A stretch of 64,000 nucleotides of DNA from Mycolicibacterium sp. HK-90 (GTDB lineage Bacteria; Actinomycetota; Actinomycetes; Mycobacteriales; Mycobacteriaceae): positions 2,666,001 to 2,730,000 of the forward strand of contig NZ_CP129613.1 of assembly GCF_030486405.1 (NCBI RefSeq), given 5' to 3'. This document shows, piece by piece, positions 17,509-26,371 of the stretch (position 1 is its first letter; every line of letters starts with the position of its first letter). Both the position numbers and the translations under genes were made by a program. The notes beneath the pieces are model-generated. The model had not been told where the DNA came from. It made no database searches and saw nothing but the letters and a program-made list of their open reading frames with translations.

Positions 17509-18746
17509 ATGTCCAGCGCCGCAGCATCTTTGGCTACCGGGGCGACTCCGTGTGAGCGGCTGGAGATGTTGTTCGCCGAACTCGCCGAGTTGACCGGGCA
17601 GCGCAATGCGATCGACGGCCGCATCGTGGACATCGTGGCGGAGATCGACCGTGACGAACTTTGCGGTATGACCGGAGCCCGCTCGGTACCGGCGATGGTG
17701 GCCTGGAAAACCGGTGTCTCACCGGCCAACGCCGAAACGCTGGTGGCTGTGGCGCGGCGTCGTGAAGAATTCCCCCACTGCACCGACGCCCTGCGTGACG
17801 GCCGACTGTCACTGGACCAGGTCGGCGTGCTGGCCAAGCGCGCCGCGGACGGTTCGGACATGCACTATGCCCAATTGGCCGAACATGCCACCGTGCAGCA
17901 GCTACGCACCGCGGTCAAACTCGAACCACGCCCCGAACCGGAACCGAAACCAGAACCGCCGCGGTCTTTCACCAGAATCGAGGGCGACGGGTACACCACC
18001 TACAAGATCCGGTTGCCACGCCTGGAAGCAGCGAAGTTCGACGCCGGCATGCACTCACACCGCGATGCCCTGGTCGCCGACTGGAAACGCGACCACGAGG
18101 CAGGCGGTGAGCAGGCGCCGCCATTCCCCGACAATGTCGATGCCTTCATGAGCTTGGTCGAGACGGGCTGGGATGCCGACGCGGCGCGCCGCCCCCACGG
18201 CCAACACACCACCGTGGCGGTACATCTGAACCTCGCGGACCGCATCGCTGCCCTCCACCTCGGTCCGGTGCTGACCGATGAGGAGCGCCAGTATTTGCTG
18301 TGCGATGCCACTTGCGAGGTATGGCTGGAACGCAATGGCCAACCCCTCGGGGTGGGCCGGGCCACCCGCACAATCAGCCGCCGGCTGCGCCGCGCCCTGG
18401 AGCACCGCGACCATTGCTGTGTGGTGCCCGGCTGCGGGGCCACCCGTGGCCTGCATGCCCACCACATCGTGCACTGGGAAGACGGCGGTGCACCGAGCTG
18501 TCCAACCTGGTGTTGGTGTGTCCTTACCATCACCGGGCCCACCACCGCGGGCTGATCACCATCACTGGGCCCGCCGATCAACTCCGGGTCACCGACCAAG
18601 CCGGGCGCACACTGCATTCCGGGTCGCTGGCCCGCTCGCCAACTGCGCGGCCACCCGACGTCCCGCCCTACCGCGGACCGACGGGGGAACGTGCAGAGTG
18701 GTGGTGGTACCAACCATTCGAGCCGCAACCACCTACGAACAATTAG
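17509..18746 (+). pseudogene. DUF222/13E12-family HNH protein, broken by a frameshift near 18491
   Basis: Frame 1 from ATG 17509 encodes a typical 13E12 protein: an N-terminal CERLEMLFAELAELTGQRNAIDGRIV helix, a central DUF222 region and the start of the HNH domain (CVVPGCGATRGLHAHHIVHWEDGG). It then leaves the family pattern and stops at 18555. The expected continuation TELSNLVLVCPYHHRAHHRG appears at once in the +2-shifted frame and runs to a stop at 18746. Reading GGTGCACCGAG as GGTGCCACCGAG would restore one 412-codon gene, so a single C is missing. This is either a recent mutation or a sequencing error. Confidence 0.85.
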
Positions 18747-18768
18747 CGTGGTTCCCGTGCCCCAGACG

Positions 18769-19908
18769 TTAGCTTAAGCTGAGCGGGATCGAATGGTACG
18801 CGCGTGCCCAGATGGAGGTAACCCGCTCGGGCTCGCTTGTCAGCTCGCAGTTCGGGAACCGATCGAACCACTCTGTGAGGGCAAGGCGGGCTTCCAAGCG
18901 CGCCAAACCCGACCCCATACAGGCGTGGACGCCGTGGCCGAATGAGATGTGTCGTTTGACTATCCGGCTCAGATCGAACCGCTCAGGGTCGACGAACTCG
19001 CGTTCGTCATGATTGGCAGAGCCCCACACCAGCATTACTCGGGAGCCCGCGGGAATGTCGACGCCGTGCATCGTGATATCGCGGGTGGTGTTGCGGGGGA
19101 GCGTCTGGGTCGGCGACTCGATCCGGTTGATCTCCTCGATGGCGGCCGGCCACAGAGACGCGTCGCGCTGCAGCATGCGCCGCTGCGCGTTGTGGTGCTG
19201 GAGCATGACCATGGCCGATCCGATCAGGCTGGCGGTCGTGTCATTGCCGCCCAGCACCAGCAGCAAGCAGAAGCCCAGGAGTTCCTCCTCGGTCAGCCGT
19301 TCGCCGTCGACCTCGGCAGTGGTCAAAGCGGTGATCATGTCCTCGCGCGGGTGGCGGCGGCGCTCGGCGAGTAACTCGGCGAACATGGCGTAGATATTCA
19401 CCGCGGCCGTGAGCCCGTCCTCGCCGGTACCGGAGATGAAGGCCTCGGTCCACGTGCGCATGGGCGCAATGTATTCGTCGTCGATCCCGATCATGCGTCC
19501 GACGACCACACTGGGAATCACTGCGGCGTAGTCATGTTGGAATTCGCATTCGCCGCGCTCGGCGATGTCGTCGAGCAGTTCGTGGATATAGGTGCGGATT
19601 TCGTCCTCCATGAGGGCGACCCGCCGCGCCGTGAACACCCGCGAGACCAGTCGGCGCAGTGCACTGTGCCGCGGCGGGTCCAGGTAGATCAGTTGGGGTA
19701 GCAGGTCGCTGGCTTCGGCAACCCGGCTGGAGAATGTCTCGTGATCGTTGGCCGCTGTCCAGACATCCGCGAACCGGGTCAGCGCGTAGAACTCGCCATC
19801 GGGGCTCCGGTATACCGGATGATCATCGCGCATTGTGCGGTATACGTCCCAGAGCGTGTCCTGAAACTCTGGCCGGGAAGGGTCGTACAGCACTTCGGCC
19901 ACGGGCAT
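18769..19908 (-). CDS. Cytochrome P450
   Basis: 379 residues, slightly short but complete. The I-helix oxygen-binding motif is GGNDTTAS, the K-helix ExxR is EINR, and the heme loop is FGHGVHACMGSGLAR with the Cys ligand. It hydroxylates a hydrophobic substrate using ferredoxin-delivered electrons; neither ferredoxin nor reductase gene is adjacent. The next upstream gene on this strand is 45 bp away and may not be co-transcribed. Mycobacterial P450s of this compact type often act on terpenoids or steroids, but the substrate is not determinable. Confidence 0.93.
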   Translation of the reverse strand: MPVAEVLYDPSRPEFQDTLWDVYRTMRDDHPVYRSPDGEFYALTRFADVWTAANDHETFSSRVAEASDLLPQLIYLDPPRHSALRRLVSRVFTARRVALMEDEIRTYIHELLDDIAERGECEFQHDYAAVIPSVVVGRMIGIDDEYIAPMRTWTEAFISGTGEDGLTAAVNIYAMFAELLAERRRHPREDMITALTTAEVDGERLTEEELLGFCLLLVLGGNDTTASLIGSAMVMLQHHNAQRRMLQRDASLWPAAIEEINRIESPTQTLPRNTTRDITMHGVDIPAGSRVMLVWGSANHDEREFVDPERFDLSRIVKRHISFGHGVHACMGSGLARLEARLALTEWFDRFPNCELTSEPERVTSIWARAYHSIPLSLS

Positions 19909-19953
19909 GGCGGTTGTCTCTCTTTCGGCTCGGGGACAAGAAGTTAGCTGTGA

Positions 19954-20577
19954 TCAGGTGGCCAATATCGACTCGGCCTGGCAGAAGCTGTGGCAGACCC
20001 GATCCCGGACGATCACGTCGGTGGTTTCCGGGTCGAACCAGCGGTCGACCGCTGCCCAGTGAATCGGATGCATCAAGTACGGCCCCATGAGCCCGGCGAC
20101 GTCGGTGAACTCCTGCTCGAACACATGCGTCCAGGCGGACGTCCCAACGGGCTCGGTCACCCGGCTCAATTGCCAGGCCCGAATGGTCTTGACGTAGCGC
20201 GCCATCGACCGGAGTTCGGATTCGAACCGGTCGACGGTGCCGGGGTCGGTTTCAGGCGCGACCCGCAACAGGAGCGTTCGGTAGACGGCGCCCGGCGCGC
20301 CGGTGATGGTCGGTGTGCCCGCGTAGCTGGCCCCGTTGGTCCGGGTGATGGCGGGATCGGTGAGGGCGGCCGTCAATGCAGTTGCAGTGCTGCGCCATTG
20401 GCTCTCATCGGTGAACCTGAGGTGGACGAGTATGTCTCCGCCGTTGCGGGATCCGGGATCGGTGGGTTCGACGATCCAGCGCAGCGCGCCGGTCGTCGCC
20501 GCTGACTGGCGCAGTGCCGCCAGCATCCGCTCACGATGCGGCGGTTCGACATCCAGCAATCGGGTGACGCTAAACAT
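19954..20577 (-). CDS. Hypothetical protein, probable dimeric alpha/beta-barrel type
   Basis: 207 residues from ATG 20577, chosen because GAGG lies six bases upstream; it overlaps the preceding gene by eight bases. Two similar halves are suggested: MFSVTRLLDVEPPHRERMLAAL...DILVHLRF and YRTLLLRVAPETDPGTVDRFESELRSM...WTHVFEQEFTDVAGLMGPYLMHPIHWAAVDRWF. The second half has the Dabb (stress-responsive barrel) signature, including a His-Pro-x-His motif. Function unknown; related small barrels act as lyases, cyclases or decarboxylases. Confidence 0.65.
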   Translation of the reverse strand: MFSVTRLLDVEPPHRERMLAALRQSAATTGALRWIVEPTDPGSRNGGDILVHLRFTDESQWRSTATALTAALTDPAITRTNGASYAGTPTITGAPGAVYRTLLLRVAPETDPGTVDRFESELRSMARYVKTIRAWQLSRVTEPVGTSAWTHVFEQEFTDVAGLMGPYLMHPIHWAAVDRWFDPETTDVIVRDRVCHSFCQAESILAT

Positions 20578-20947
20578 TCTCATCCTCGCCGAACGCGCAC
20601 AGGGCATCGATGTCGTCGGCTGCCGCAGCAACCGATCGTGACCGTTCCAGCACCAAATACCCAATCTCTGACCACCATTGGCCCAATGCGGGGTCGGGGC
20701 GGCCTTTCCATGTCATCTGCCACCAAGCCAGTGGACTGGGCAAGCTCCACGTGACGGTGACGATGTTGGTCGCGTCGTCAAGCCAGATCGGTGGACTGAC
20801 CAGCACGTGCTCCAGGGTCATACCGCGCTCGCGGGCGCCGGGCGCATACTCGGCCAGATACCGGTCGATGAAGACTCGCGCCTTGCCGGGCTTGGTCAGT
20901 ATCCGGTCCACGACGTAGACGGACTTGGTGGCTTCAGCGTCAGCCAT
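20570..20947 (-). CDS. Hypothetical small protein
   Basis: 125 residues, starting ATG 20947. The sequence VYVVDRILTKPGKARVFIDRYLAEYAPGARERGMTLEHVLVSPP looks like a NIPSNAP/ferredoxin-like barrel monomer; a Trp-rich stretch (LAWWQMTWKGRPDPALGQWW) follows. No catalytic motif is recognisable. It is the first gene of a pair with the Dabb-like protein and is divergent from the old-yellow-enzyme homologue, so it may handle the same compound. Confidence 0.6.
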   Translation of the reverse strand: MADAEATKSVYVVDRILTKPGKARVFIDRYLAEYAPGARERGMTLEHVLVSPPIWLDDATNIVTVTWSLPSPLAWWQMTWKGRPDPALGQWWSEIGYLVLERSRSVAAAADDIDALCAFGEDENV

Positions 20948-21046
20948 GAACGGAGACTAAGGACTTGCGCGAACGGAGCGTACCGTCGCTCCCGGCCATC
21001 GGGATACAACCTCTTGAGACACCGGATGCAATGGCACAGTGAGCCG

Positions 21047-22264
21047 ATGACCGATCGCACCCCAGATCCGTTCAGCCCGGCTCAACTAGGTCCTGTGACG
21101 CTGCGCAACCGAGTGATCAAGGCAGCCACGTCGGAAGGACGCTCACCCGATGGGCTGGTCACCGACGACCTCATCGATTTCCACCGCAGCTTCGCCGCGG
21201 GCGGAGTCGGGATGACGACTGTCGCGTACTGCTGTGTGTCTCCTCAGGGTGCCAGTGCGCCGGGCCAGATCGTCATGAACAGCAAGGCACTGCCGGGGCT
21301 GAGTCGACTCACCGATGTCATACATGCGGAAGGAGCGGCGATTTCGGCACAACTCGGGCACGCCGGGGTGGTGGCGCAGAAGAAGCTGACCGGTGTCACC
21401 GCCGTGGCGCCGAGCCGGTTCGTCAATCCCACCTCCTTCGCCTATTGCCGCGAGATCACCCGCGCCGAGATCGCCGGGGTGATCGATCAGTTCGGTGACG
21501 CCGCTCAGGTAGCGGTCGATGCGGGCTTCGATGCCGTTGAATTGCACTTCGGCCATCTGTACCTGCCCAGCTCCTTCCTGAGTCCGTTGATCAACCGCCG
21601 CAGGGACGAGTACGGCGGTGATATCGACAATCGATCGCGGTTCGTGCGGGAGATCGCGGCGCGGGTCCGCGAGGTGGTGGGTGACCGGGTCGCGGTGATC
21701 GCCAAGCTGGACATGGACGACGGCCTGCCGGGCAGCATCTGGATCGACGAGGCACTGCGGACCGCCCAACTCCTCGACGCCGACGCCAACCTCGATGCCA
21801 TCGAACTGACTCAGGGTTCGTCGGTCTACAAGCCCATGTACCTCTTCCGTGGCGACGTTCCGGTCAAGGAGTTCGCGAAGGTGATGCCGCCGGCGTTGCG
21901 CCCGGCCATCCGGCTGGTCGGCAAGCAGACGATGGGCGTCTATCCGTATCGAGACCTCTACATGCTGGAGGCGGCGCGGCAGTTCGTGCCGATCATGCGC
22001 AACACCAAGCTGATTCTGCTGGGCGGCATCAATGATCGCGAACACGTGGAGACAGGGATGCGGGAAGGATTCGATTTCTTCGCCATGGGCCGGGCATTGC
22101 TGCGTGAACCGCACCGGGTCAACACCATGATCGCCGAGCCCGCGTCACGCAGCCGCTGCAACCACAACAACAAGTGCATGGTGACGGTGTTCAGTCGCAC
22201 GCACTGTGTACTCGATCCCGAGCAGCGTTACGGGGCTCCGCTAGGGGCTGAGCAGGTCACCTAG
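21047..22264 (+). CDS. NADH:flavin oxidoreductase, old yellow enzyme family
   Basis: 405 residues from ATG 21047. FMN-binding TIM-barrel features are in order: PVTLRNRVIKAATSEG, ISAQLGHAG, DAVELHFGHLYLPSSFLSP with the RRDEYGG signature, and a C-terminal phosphate site FFAMGRALLREP. A CNHNNKC motif near the end resembles a degenerate cluster-binding site, but there is no full C-x2-C-x3-C-x11-C set and no C-terminal flavodoxin-like domain. It likely reduces an activated C=C bond. Its 3' end overlaps the convergent esterase gene by 24 bp. Confidence 0.88.
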   Translation: MTDRTPDPFSPAQLGPVTLRNRVIKAATSEGRSPDGLVTDDLIDFHRSFAAGGVGMTTVAYCCVSPQGASAPGQIVMNSKALPGLSRLTDVIHAEGAAISAQLGHAGVVAQKKLTGVTAVAPSRFVNPTSFAYCREITRAEIAGVIDQFGDAAQVAVDAGFDAVELHFGHLYLPSSFLSPLINRRRDEYGGDIDNRSRFVREIAARVREVVGDRVAVIAKLDMDDGLPGSIWIDEALRTAQLLDADANLDAIELTQGSSVYKPMYLFRGDVPVKEFAKVMPPALRPAIRLVGKQTMGVYPYRDLYMLEAARQFVPIMRNTKLILLGGINDREHVETGMREGFDFFAMGRALLREPHRVNTMIAEPASRSRCNHNNKCMVTVFSRTHCVLDPEQRYGAPLGAEQVT

Positions 22265-23164
22265 CGCGCGGGTAGCCTGTCGTCGCGCGCGGTGAGCGAC
22301 GTCGAGCATCGGCATCGTCATAAAGCCGTGGATGCCACCTTCGAAGGGGCGCCGGACAATTGGCACTCCCGCGGCTTCCAGGGCATCGGCGTAGGCGATG
22401 CCCTCGTCGCGAAGCGGATCGTGTCCGGCGAGCACGACAACCGCCGGTGGCAGACCGGTGAGGTCACCGTGCAACGGTGAGGCATAGGGGTTTCGCCGAT
22501 CGTTCACCACGGGCACGTACTGGTCCCAATACCACTGCAGGGCCGGCCGCGGGTTGTAGAAACCCCGTCCGAACAGCCGGTAGGAGTCGGTGTCGAAATC
22601 TGCCGCGATTACCGGGTACAGCAGAAGCTGCCCCGCCAGGTCCGGGCCACCGCGGTCCCGCGCCATCAGCGCAGTCACCGCGGCGAGGTTGCCACCTGCA
22701 CTGTCGCCGCCAACCGCCACCCGTGCCGGGTCTGCCCCGAAATCAGCGGCGTGCTCAACCGCCCAGCGGGTGGCGGCGTAGAGGTCTTCGGCGGCCGTGG
22801 GCCAGCGGTGCTCCGGAGCCAATCGGTACGCGACCGAAACCACCACGGCTGGAGTGAGATTGGCCAGGTTGCGGCACAGCCCGTCATGGCTGTCGAGATC
22901 GCAGAAGACGAATCCGCCGCCGTGGGCATACACCAGCATGGGCAGCGAGTCCGACGCGTCGGGACGGTAGACGCGCACGTCGATGCGACCGTTGTCGACC
23001 GGAACCTGGTATTCGGTCACGGAGGCGACCGGCTCAGGCTGGGGGTTGGCGACGAAGCGGGCGCGGATCGCGGCACGGGCTTGTGCACCGGTCATCGTGT
23101 GTACCGGCGGGAAGCCCGAATCGAGAGTTTCGATCATGCCCGCGATCTGAGGATCCAGGCTCAT
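22241..23164 (-). CDS. Alpha/beta hydrolase, hormone-sensitive-lipase family
   Basis: 307 residues from ATG 23164 (ATGA overlap with the IclR gene). YAHGGGFVF gives the oxyanion hole, GGDSAGGNLAA the nucleophile elbow, GHDPLRDEG the Asp region and GGIHGFMTMP the catalytic His. It should cleave an ester, similar in architecture to the esterase at 5084. Direct coupling to the IclR regulator suggests it is expressed with, or induced through, that regulator. Confidence 0.9.
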   Translation of the reverse strand: MSLDPQIAGMIETLDSGFPPVHTMTGAQARAAIRARFVANPQPEPVASVTEYQVPVDNGRIDVRVYRPDASDSLPMLVYAHGGGFVFCDLDSHDGLCRNLANLTPAVVVSVAYRLAPEHRWPTAAEDLYAATRWAVEHAADFGADPARVAVGGDSAGGNLAAVTALMARDRGGPDLAGQLLLYPVIAADFDTDSYRLFGRGFYNPRPALQWYWDQYVPVVNDRRNPYASPLHGDLTGLPPAVVVLAGHDPLRDEGIAYADALEAAGVPIVRRPFEGGIHGFMTMPMLDVAHRARRQATRALGDLLSP

Positions 23165-24000
23165 GCGGGGAGCAGGGAGGTGGCGGCCCGGGAGGGCATC
23201 GGGTTGCCGACACGGAGTGGCCGCAACGTTTGCAGGGTCGGCATTACCCGTTGGGAGCCGTCTTCGGCGTTGCGCCAGATGGCCATCGCGGTCATCCGCA
23301 CGGGAGCGATCAGTCGCTGATCGAATGTCATCCGGCTCATCGGACCGCACACCGACACCGCCGCAACCGCTGCGCCGGCAGGGCCGATCGGTGCTGCTAC
23401 GCAACCGAATCCGGCCACCGATTCCTCCCGCTCGAACGCGACACCGTGGGCGCGGACCTTGGCCAGCTCGGCTTCCAGCTGCCGTTCCGTGCTGATCGAA
23501 AACCGCGTCATCCTCGAGGTCAGGTTGACCTCGACGGATGCATTGTCAGCCAGGATTGCCTTGCCCACCGCCGTACAGTGCGCGGGCCGCCGCCCACCGA
23601 TGCGGGTCGGGATGGCTGCCACCATGTGACCGCCGATCTTCTCCAGGTACACCACATCGGACCCGTCGAGAACCGCCAGGTGGACCACCAGCCCGGTGGC
23701 CCGGTGCAGATCACGCAGCAATGGGATGGCGGCGCGGTGGATGCGGTCCTGATGCAGCGCCAGGGAACCCAACTCGACCAGTCGCATGCCCAACTCGTAA
23801 TCGCGGCCGTCGCGGCGAAGCCAACGCAGGTGAACCAGGCGCTCAAGGATGCGGTGGGCCGACGAACGCGGCAGTCCGGTGCGACGCACGATCTCGGCCA
23901 ATGTCAGTCGAGCAGATCCCTCGAAGACATCGAGAACCAGGGAAACCCGATCGATGACGGCGCTGGGCGTCTCGCCAGTCTTCTCGACGGTCATTGTCAT
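23161..24000 (-). CDS. IclR family transcriptional regulator
   Basis: 279 residues. The winged helix-turn-helix is LTLAEIVRRTGLPRSSAHRILERL, followed by LRWLRRDGRDYELGMRLVELG. The effector domain includes HLAVLDGSDVVYLEKI and the late GFGCVAAPIG block. It is the first gene of a two-gene operon with an esterase. A palindromic site 37-55 bp upstream of its ATG (24037-24055) is the obvious candidate operator, consistent with autoregulation. Confidence 0.92.
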   Translation of the reverse strand: MTMTVEKTGETPSAVIDRVSLVLDVFEGSARLTLAEIVRRTGLPRSSAHRILERLVHLRWLRRDGRDYELGMRLVELGSLALHQDRIHRAAIPLLRDLHRATGLVVHLAVLDGSDVVYLEKIGGHMVAAIPTRIGGRRPAHCTAVGKAILADNASVEVNLTSRMTRFSISTERQLEAELAKVRAHGVAFEREESVAGFGCVAAPIGPAGAAVAAVSVCGPMSRMTFDQRLIAPVRMTAMAIWRNAEDGSQRVMPTLQTLRPLRVGNPMPSRAATSLLPA

Positions 24001-24036
24001 GAGGACCTCCCACGGAACGCTGCATGCCTGGACGGC

Positions 24037-24055
24037 ATATGACTAATAGTCATAT
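24037..24055. promoter_or_regulatory. Inverted repeat, candidate IclR operator
   Basis: Perfect 8-base arms ATATGACT and AGTCATAT flank a three-base spacer, 37 bp upstream of the IclR start at 24000. The AT-rich site stands out in GC-rich DNA, and dimeric IclR proteins bind such short palindromes. Confidence 0.55.
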
Positions 24056-24120
24056 ATCTATCACAACGATGTGTCCGCTGTCACGTTTCGGCTTGAAGGT
24101 GGGTGCGGCAACGTGCCCGG

Positions 24121-25062
24121 CTACTCGCCGGCCCGGACCTCGGACCTGGGCAGAGGGAGTGTCATGTGCTGCGCGACGAGGGGGCTGGCCTGCTCGGAGA
24201 ACGCGACGACCCTCGCGCCGATGCTCCGCACCTCCTCATGGGTGAGCTGCTTGTACGGCTGCGCCGACACCGACAGCACGACGTTTCCGTGCCCGTCGAA
24301 TATGGGGGCTGAGATCGTCGCCAGTGGATACTCCTCGATCTTGGCCAGCTCGCCCGGCAGAAAGTCGATGATTGTCAGATCGGCGACGGCACCTGCTAGT
24401 CGCGCCGCCACGGGATCCGGCGCCGTGGCGTCATCGAGTGCGAGCAGGGCTGCGAACACTGTGAGCAGTGGGTCGCTGAGCCTTTCAATGCCGTAGCCAC
24501 GTTTCTTGATCTCTTTGAGGACCTTGGGCATTCGCGCGCGGTAGACGTCATTGACGGGCCCTGCGGCATTCATCCACTCATCGCCTACTGCCTCCGGCGC
24601 CCACGCTACGAATTCTCGGCCGAACGGCGCTACGAAAGGCAGTCGTACGCCGGCCTGCACAGGTGGCCGGCTCGTGCCGGGGGAGGCCGACTCGACGACC
24701 GAAAGCCGGCCGTCTCTGAGTTCGGAAATGCATGCGGCCATCCCGATGTCCGAGCACAGCATGCGTAGTGGTTCGCGCAGCATCCGCGGTAGTGGTGCCG
24801 CACGTAGCGGTGTCGTGGGAAGGCCTGTCCCCAAGCTGTATCTCCCACTCAATGGGTCACGCAGCACCCAGTCGCAGGAACAGAGGGTGGTCAGGATCGC
24901 ATGCCCGGTGGAGCGACTGATTCCCAGCTCGCGGCAGATTTCGGCGAGCGTCAGGGGCGTATTCGGCCGTTCGGCGAGCAACTCGACGACGGCGACGACG
25001 CGACGAGTCGGGGGTGACGGGTCTTGACCCTGCTCGTTCGGCTGACCTAGCTTGGCGTTCAT
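24121..25062 (-). CDS. IclR family transcriptional regulator
   Basis: 313 residues. The helix-turn-helix is LTLAEICRELGISRSTGHAILTTL with the wing at SGRYSLGTGL. The effector domain is longer than average, with a GTSRPPVQAGVRLPFVAPFG segment resembling the IclR ligand pocket entrance. It is divergent from the sulfotransferase operon; the 55-bp gap holds a palindrome (25063-25086), so it very likely controls that operon and itself. It shares only the family fold with the neighbouring IclR at 23161. Confidence 0.9.
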   Translation of the reverse strand: MNAKLGQPNEQGQDPSPPTRRVVAVVELLAERPNTPLTLAEICRELGISRSTGHAILTTLCSCDWVLRDPLSGRYSLGTGLPTTPLRAAPLPRMLREPLRMLCSDIGMAACISELRDGRLSVVESASPGTSRPPVQAGVRLPFVAPFGREFVAWAPEAVGDEWMNAAGPVNDVYRARMPKVLKEIKKRGYGIERLSDPLLTVFAALLALDDATAPDPVAARLAGAVADLTIIDFLPGELAKIEEYPLATISAPIFDGHGNVVLSVSAQPYKQLTHEEVRSIGARVVAFSEQASPLVAQHMTLPLPRSEVRAGE

Positions 25063-25086
25063 ATATTCGGACGCTACAACGAATAT
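25063..25086. promoter_or_regulatory. Inverted repeat between IclR gene and sulfotransferase operon
   Basis: Arms ATATTCG (25063-25069) and CGAATAT (25080-25086) are perfect complements separated by ten bases. The site abuts the IclR start codon and lies 31 bp upstream of the sulfotransferase start, so one bound dimer could control both directions. Confidence 0.55.
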
Positions 25087-25117
25087 TCGTCATTTCAAAC
25101 CGCGGTGAAGGAGCAAC

Positions 25118-26371
25118 GTGCCCGACAGTGCACTTGGCATCGACGATCTGACAGTCCCTGAGCTCACCCCGATGCAACGAGAGGTTCTCGCAGGGATGGA
25201 GAACCTGACGGTGGATCTCGACCCAGCAGTCCTGATCGCGGCGGCGACGGAGCAGACGGGGTTGGATGACTTCGGGCCGGACGATTTTCGTCCCCGACTC
25301 GGCGCCTACGCCGGGGCAGTGGATGCAGACAGCGGCAACACGAATCTCAACCGCTTCATTCTGCGAAACCGAATCGTTCGGTTGCTCTCGCAACGGTTGT
25401 TGTTGACAGACCTGCTGCGTCGTCATCCCGAGATCCACGACATCGAGATCGAACGTCCGATCATCGTCGTCGGTCTACCGCGCTCCGGGACAACGCATCT
25501 CGTCAACCTCATCGCATCTGATCCCAGGCGGCGCGCATTGCCGTACTGGGAGAGCCAGGAACCCTTCCCCATGCGCGGTGAAGGTCCCGACGTCAACGGC
25601 GTGGACCCGAGATTCGCGCGCAGCGTCGCCGAGCACGAGTCGGCCATGGCCATGACTCCGTTGATCCAGAACATGCACGACCGATTTCCGCAGGCGATCG
25701 AGGAAGAAGTCGAGATCCTCGATCTGGACTTCGCGAGCTACGTGCTGGAGTGGCACTGCCGAGTGCCGCAATGGCGCGACTTCTATCTGGGGTTGGACCA
25801 AGATCGCCATTACGGCTATCTACGTACGGTTCTCAAGGCCCTGACTTTCTTACGTGGTCCGCGTCAATGGGTGCTGAAGTCGCCGCAACACTGTGAGCAA
25901 CTCGGACCGCTGATACGGACATTTCCAGATGCCACCGTCGCGTTCACCCACCGAGACCCCGTCGCCGTCATCCAATCCGCGGTCACGATGCTGGCGTACG
26001 GAGATCGGATGCGGCGCACGAAGATCGATCCGGAAGGGCTCGTGGACTACTGGATCGACCGGATCGAACGGCTGCTGCGAGCTTGTGTGCGCGACCGGGA
26101 TCTGATCAGCCCGGACCGCAGCGTCGACATCGGGTTCCACCAGCTCAACGGCAACGAGATACCGATTCTCGAAACGCTGTACAGCTACAACGGCACTACC
26201 TTGACCGATGACACCCGGGCGGCGTTTGCCCGCTACCTGCATGACAACCCACGAGGCAAACACGGCCAAATACGGTATGACCTCCGACGCCACTTCGGCC
26301 GGACACCGGACGAAGTCCGGTCACGCTTCGGGTTCTACTTCGACCGATTCGACGTACGGGAGGAAGCGTGA
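25118..26371 (+). CDS. Sulfotransferase family protein (PAPS-dependent type)
   Basis: 417 residues from GTG 25118, with AAGGAG upstream. The PAPS 5'-phosphate loop is IIVVGLPRSGTTHLVNLIASD (about residues 112-132). A 3'-phosphate-binding region is likely at TVAFTHRDPVAVIQSAV. The C-terminal LRRHFGRTPDEVRSRFGFYFDRF is typical of the mycobacterial Sulfotransfer_3 group. It would transfer a sulfonate from PAPS to an alcohol. It opens a five-gene operon whose second gene resembles an alkylsulfatase, which is unusual; some members of this group may do other chemistry. Confidence 0.87.
   Translation: MPDSALGIDDLTVPELTPMQREVLAGMENLTVDLDPAVLIAAATEQTGLDDFGPDDFRPRLGAYAGAVDADSGNTNLNRFILRNRIVRLLSQRLLLTDLLRRHPEIHDIEIERPIIVVGLPRSGTTHLVNLIASDPRRRALPYWESQEPFPMRGEGPDVNGVDPRFARSVAEHESAMAMTPLIQNMHDRFPQAIEEEVEILDLDFASYVLEWHCRVPQWRDFYLGLDQDRHYGYLRTVLKALTFLRGPRQWVLKSPQHCEQLGPLIRTFPDATVAFTHRDPVAVIQSAVTMLAYGDRMRRTKIDPEGLVDYWIDRIERLLRACVRDRDLISPDRSVDIGFHQLNGNEIPILETLYSYNGTTLTDDTRAAFARYLHDNPRGKHGQIRYDLRRHFGRTPDEVRSRFGFYFDRFDVREEA

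Noticed and set aside
17509..18746. HNH gene as part of a mobile element or intein
   Set aside because: No transposase, terminal repeats or target-site duplication was seen; 13E12 genes are common as single chromosomal copies in mycobacteria.
20975..20992. Inverted repeat GGAGCG-N6-CGCTCC in a divergent promoter region
   Set aside because: Short and GC-rich; expected often by chance in this DNA.
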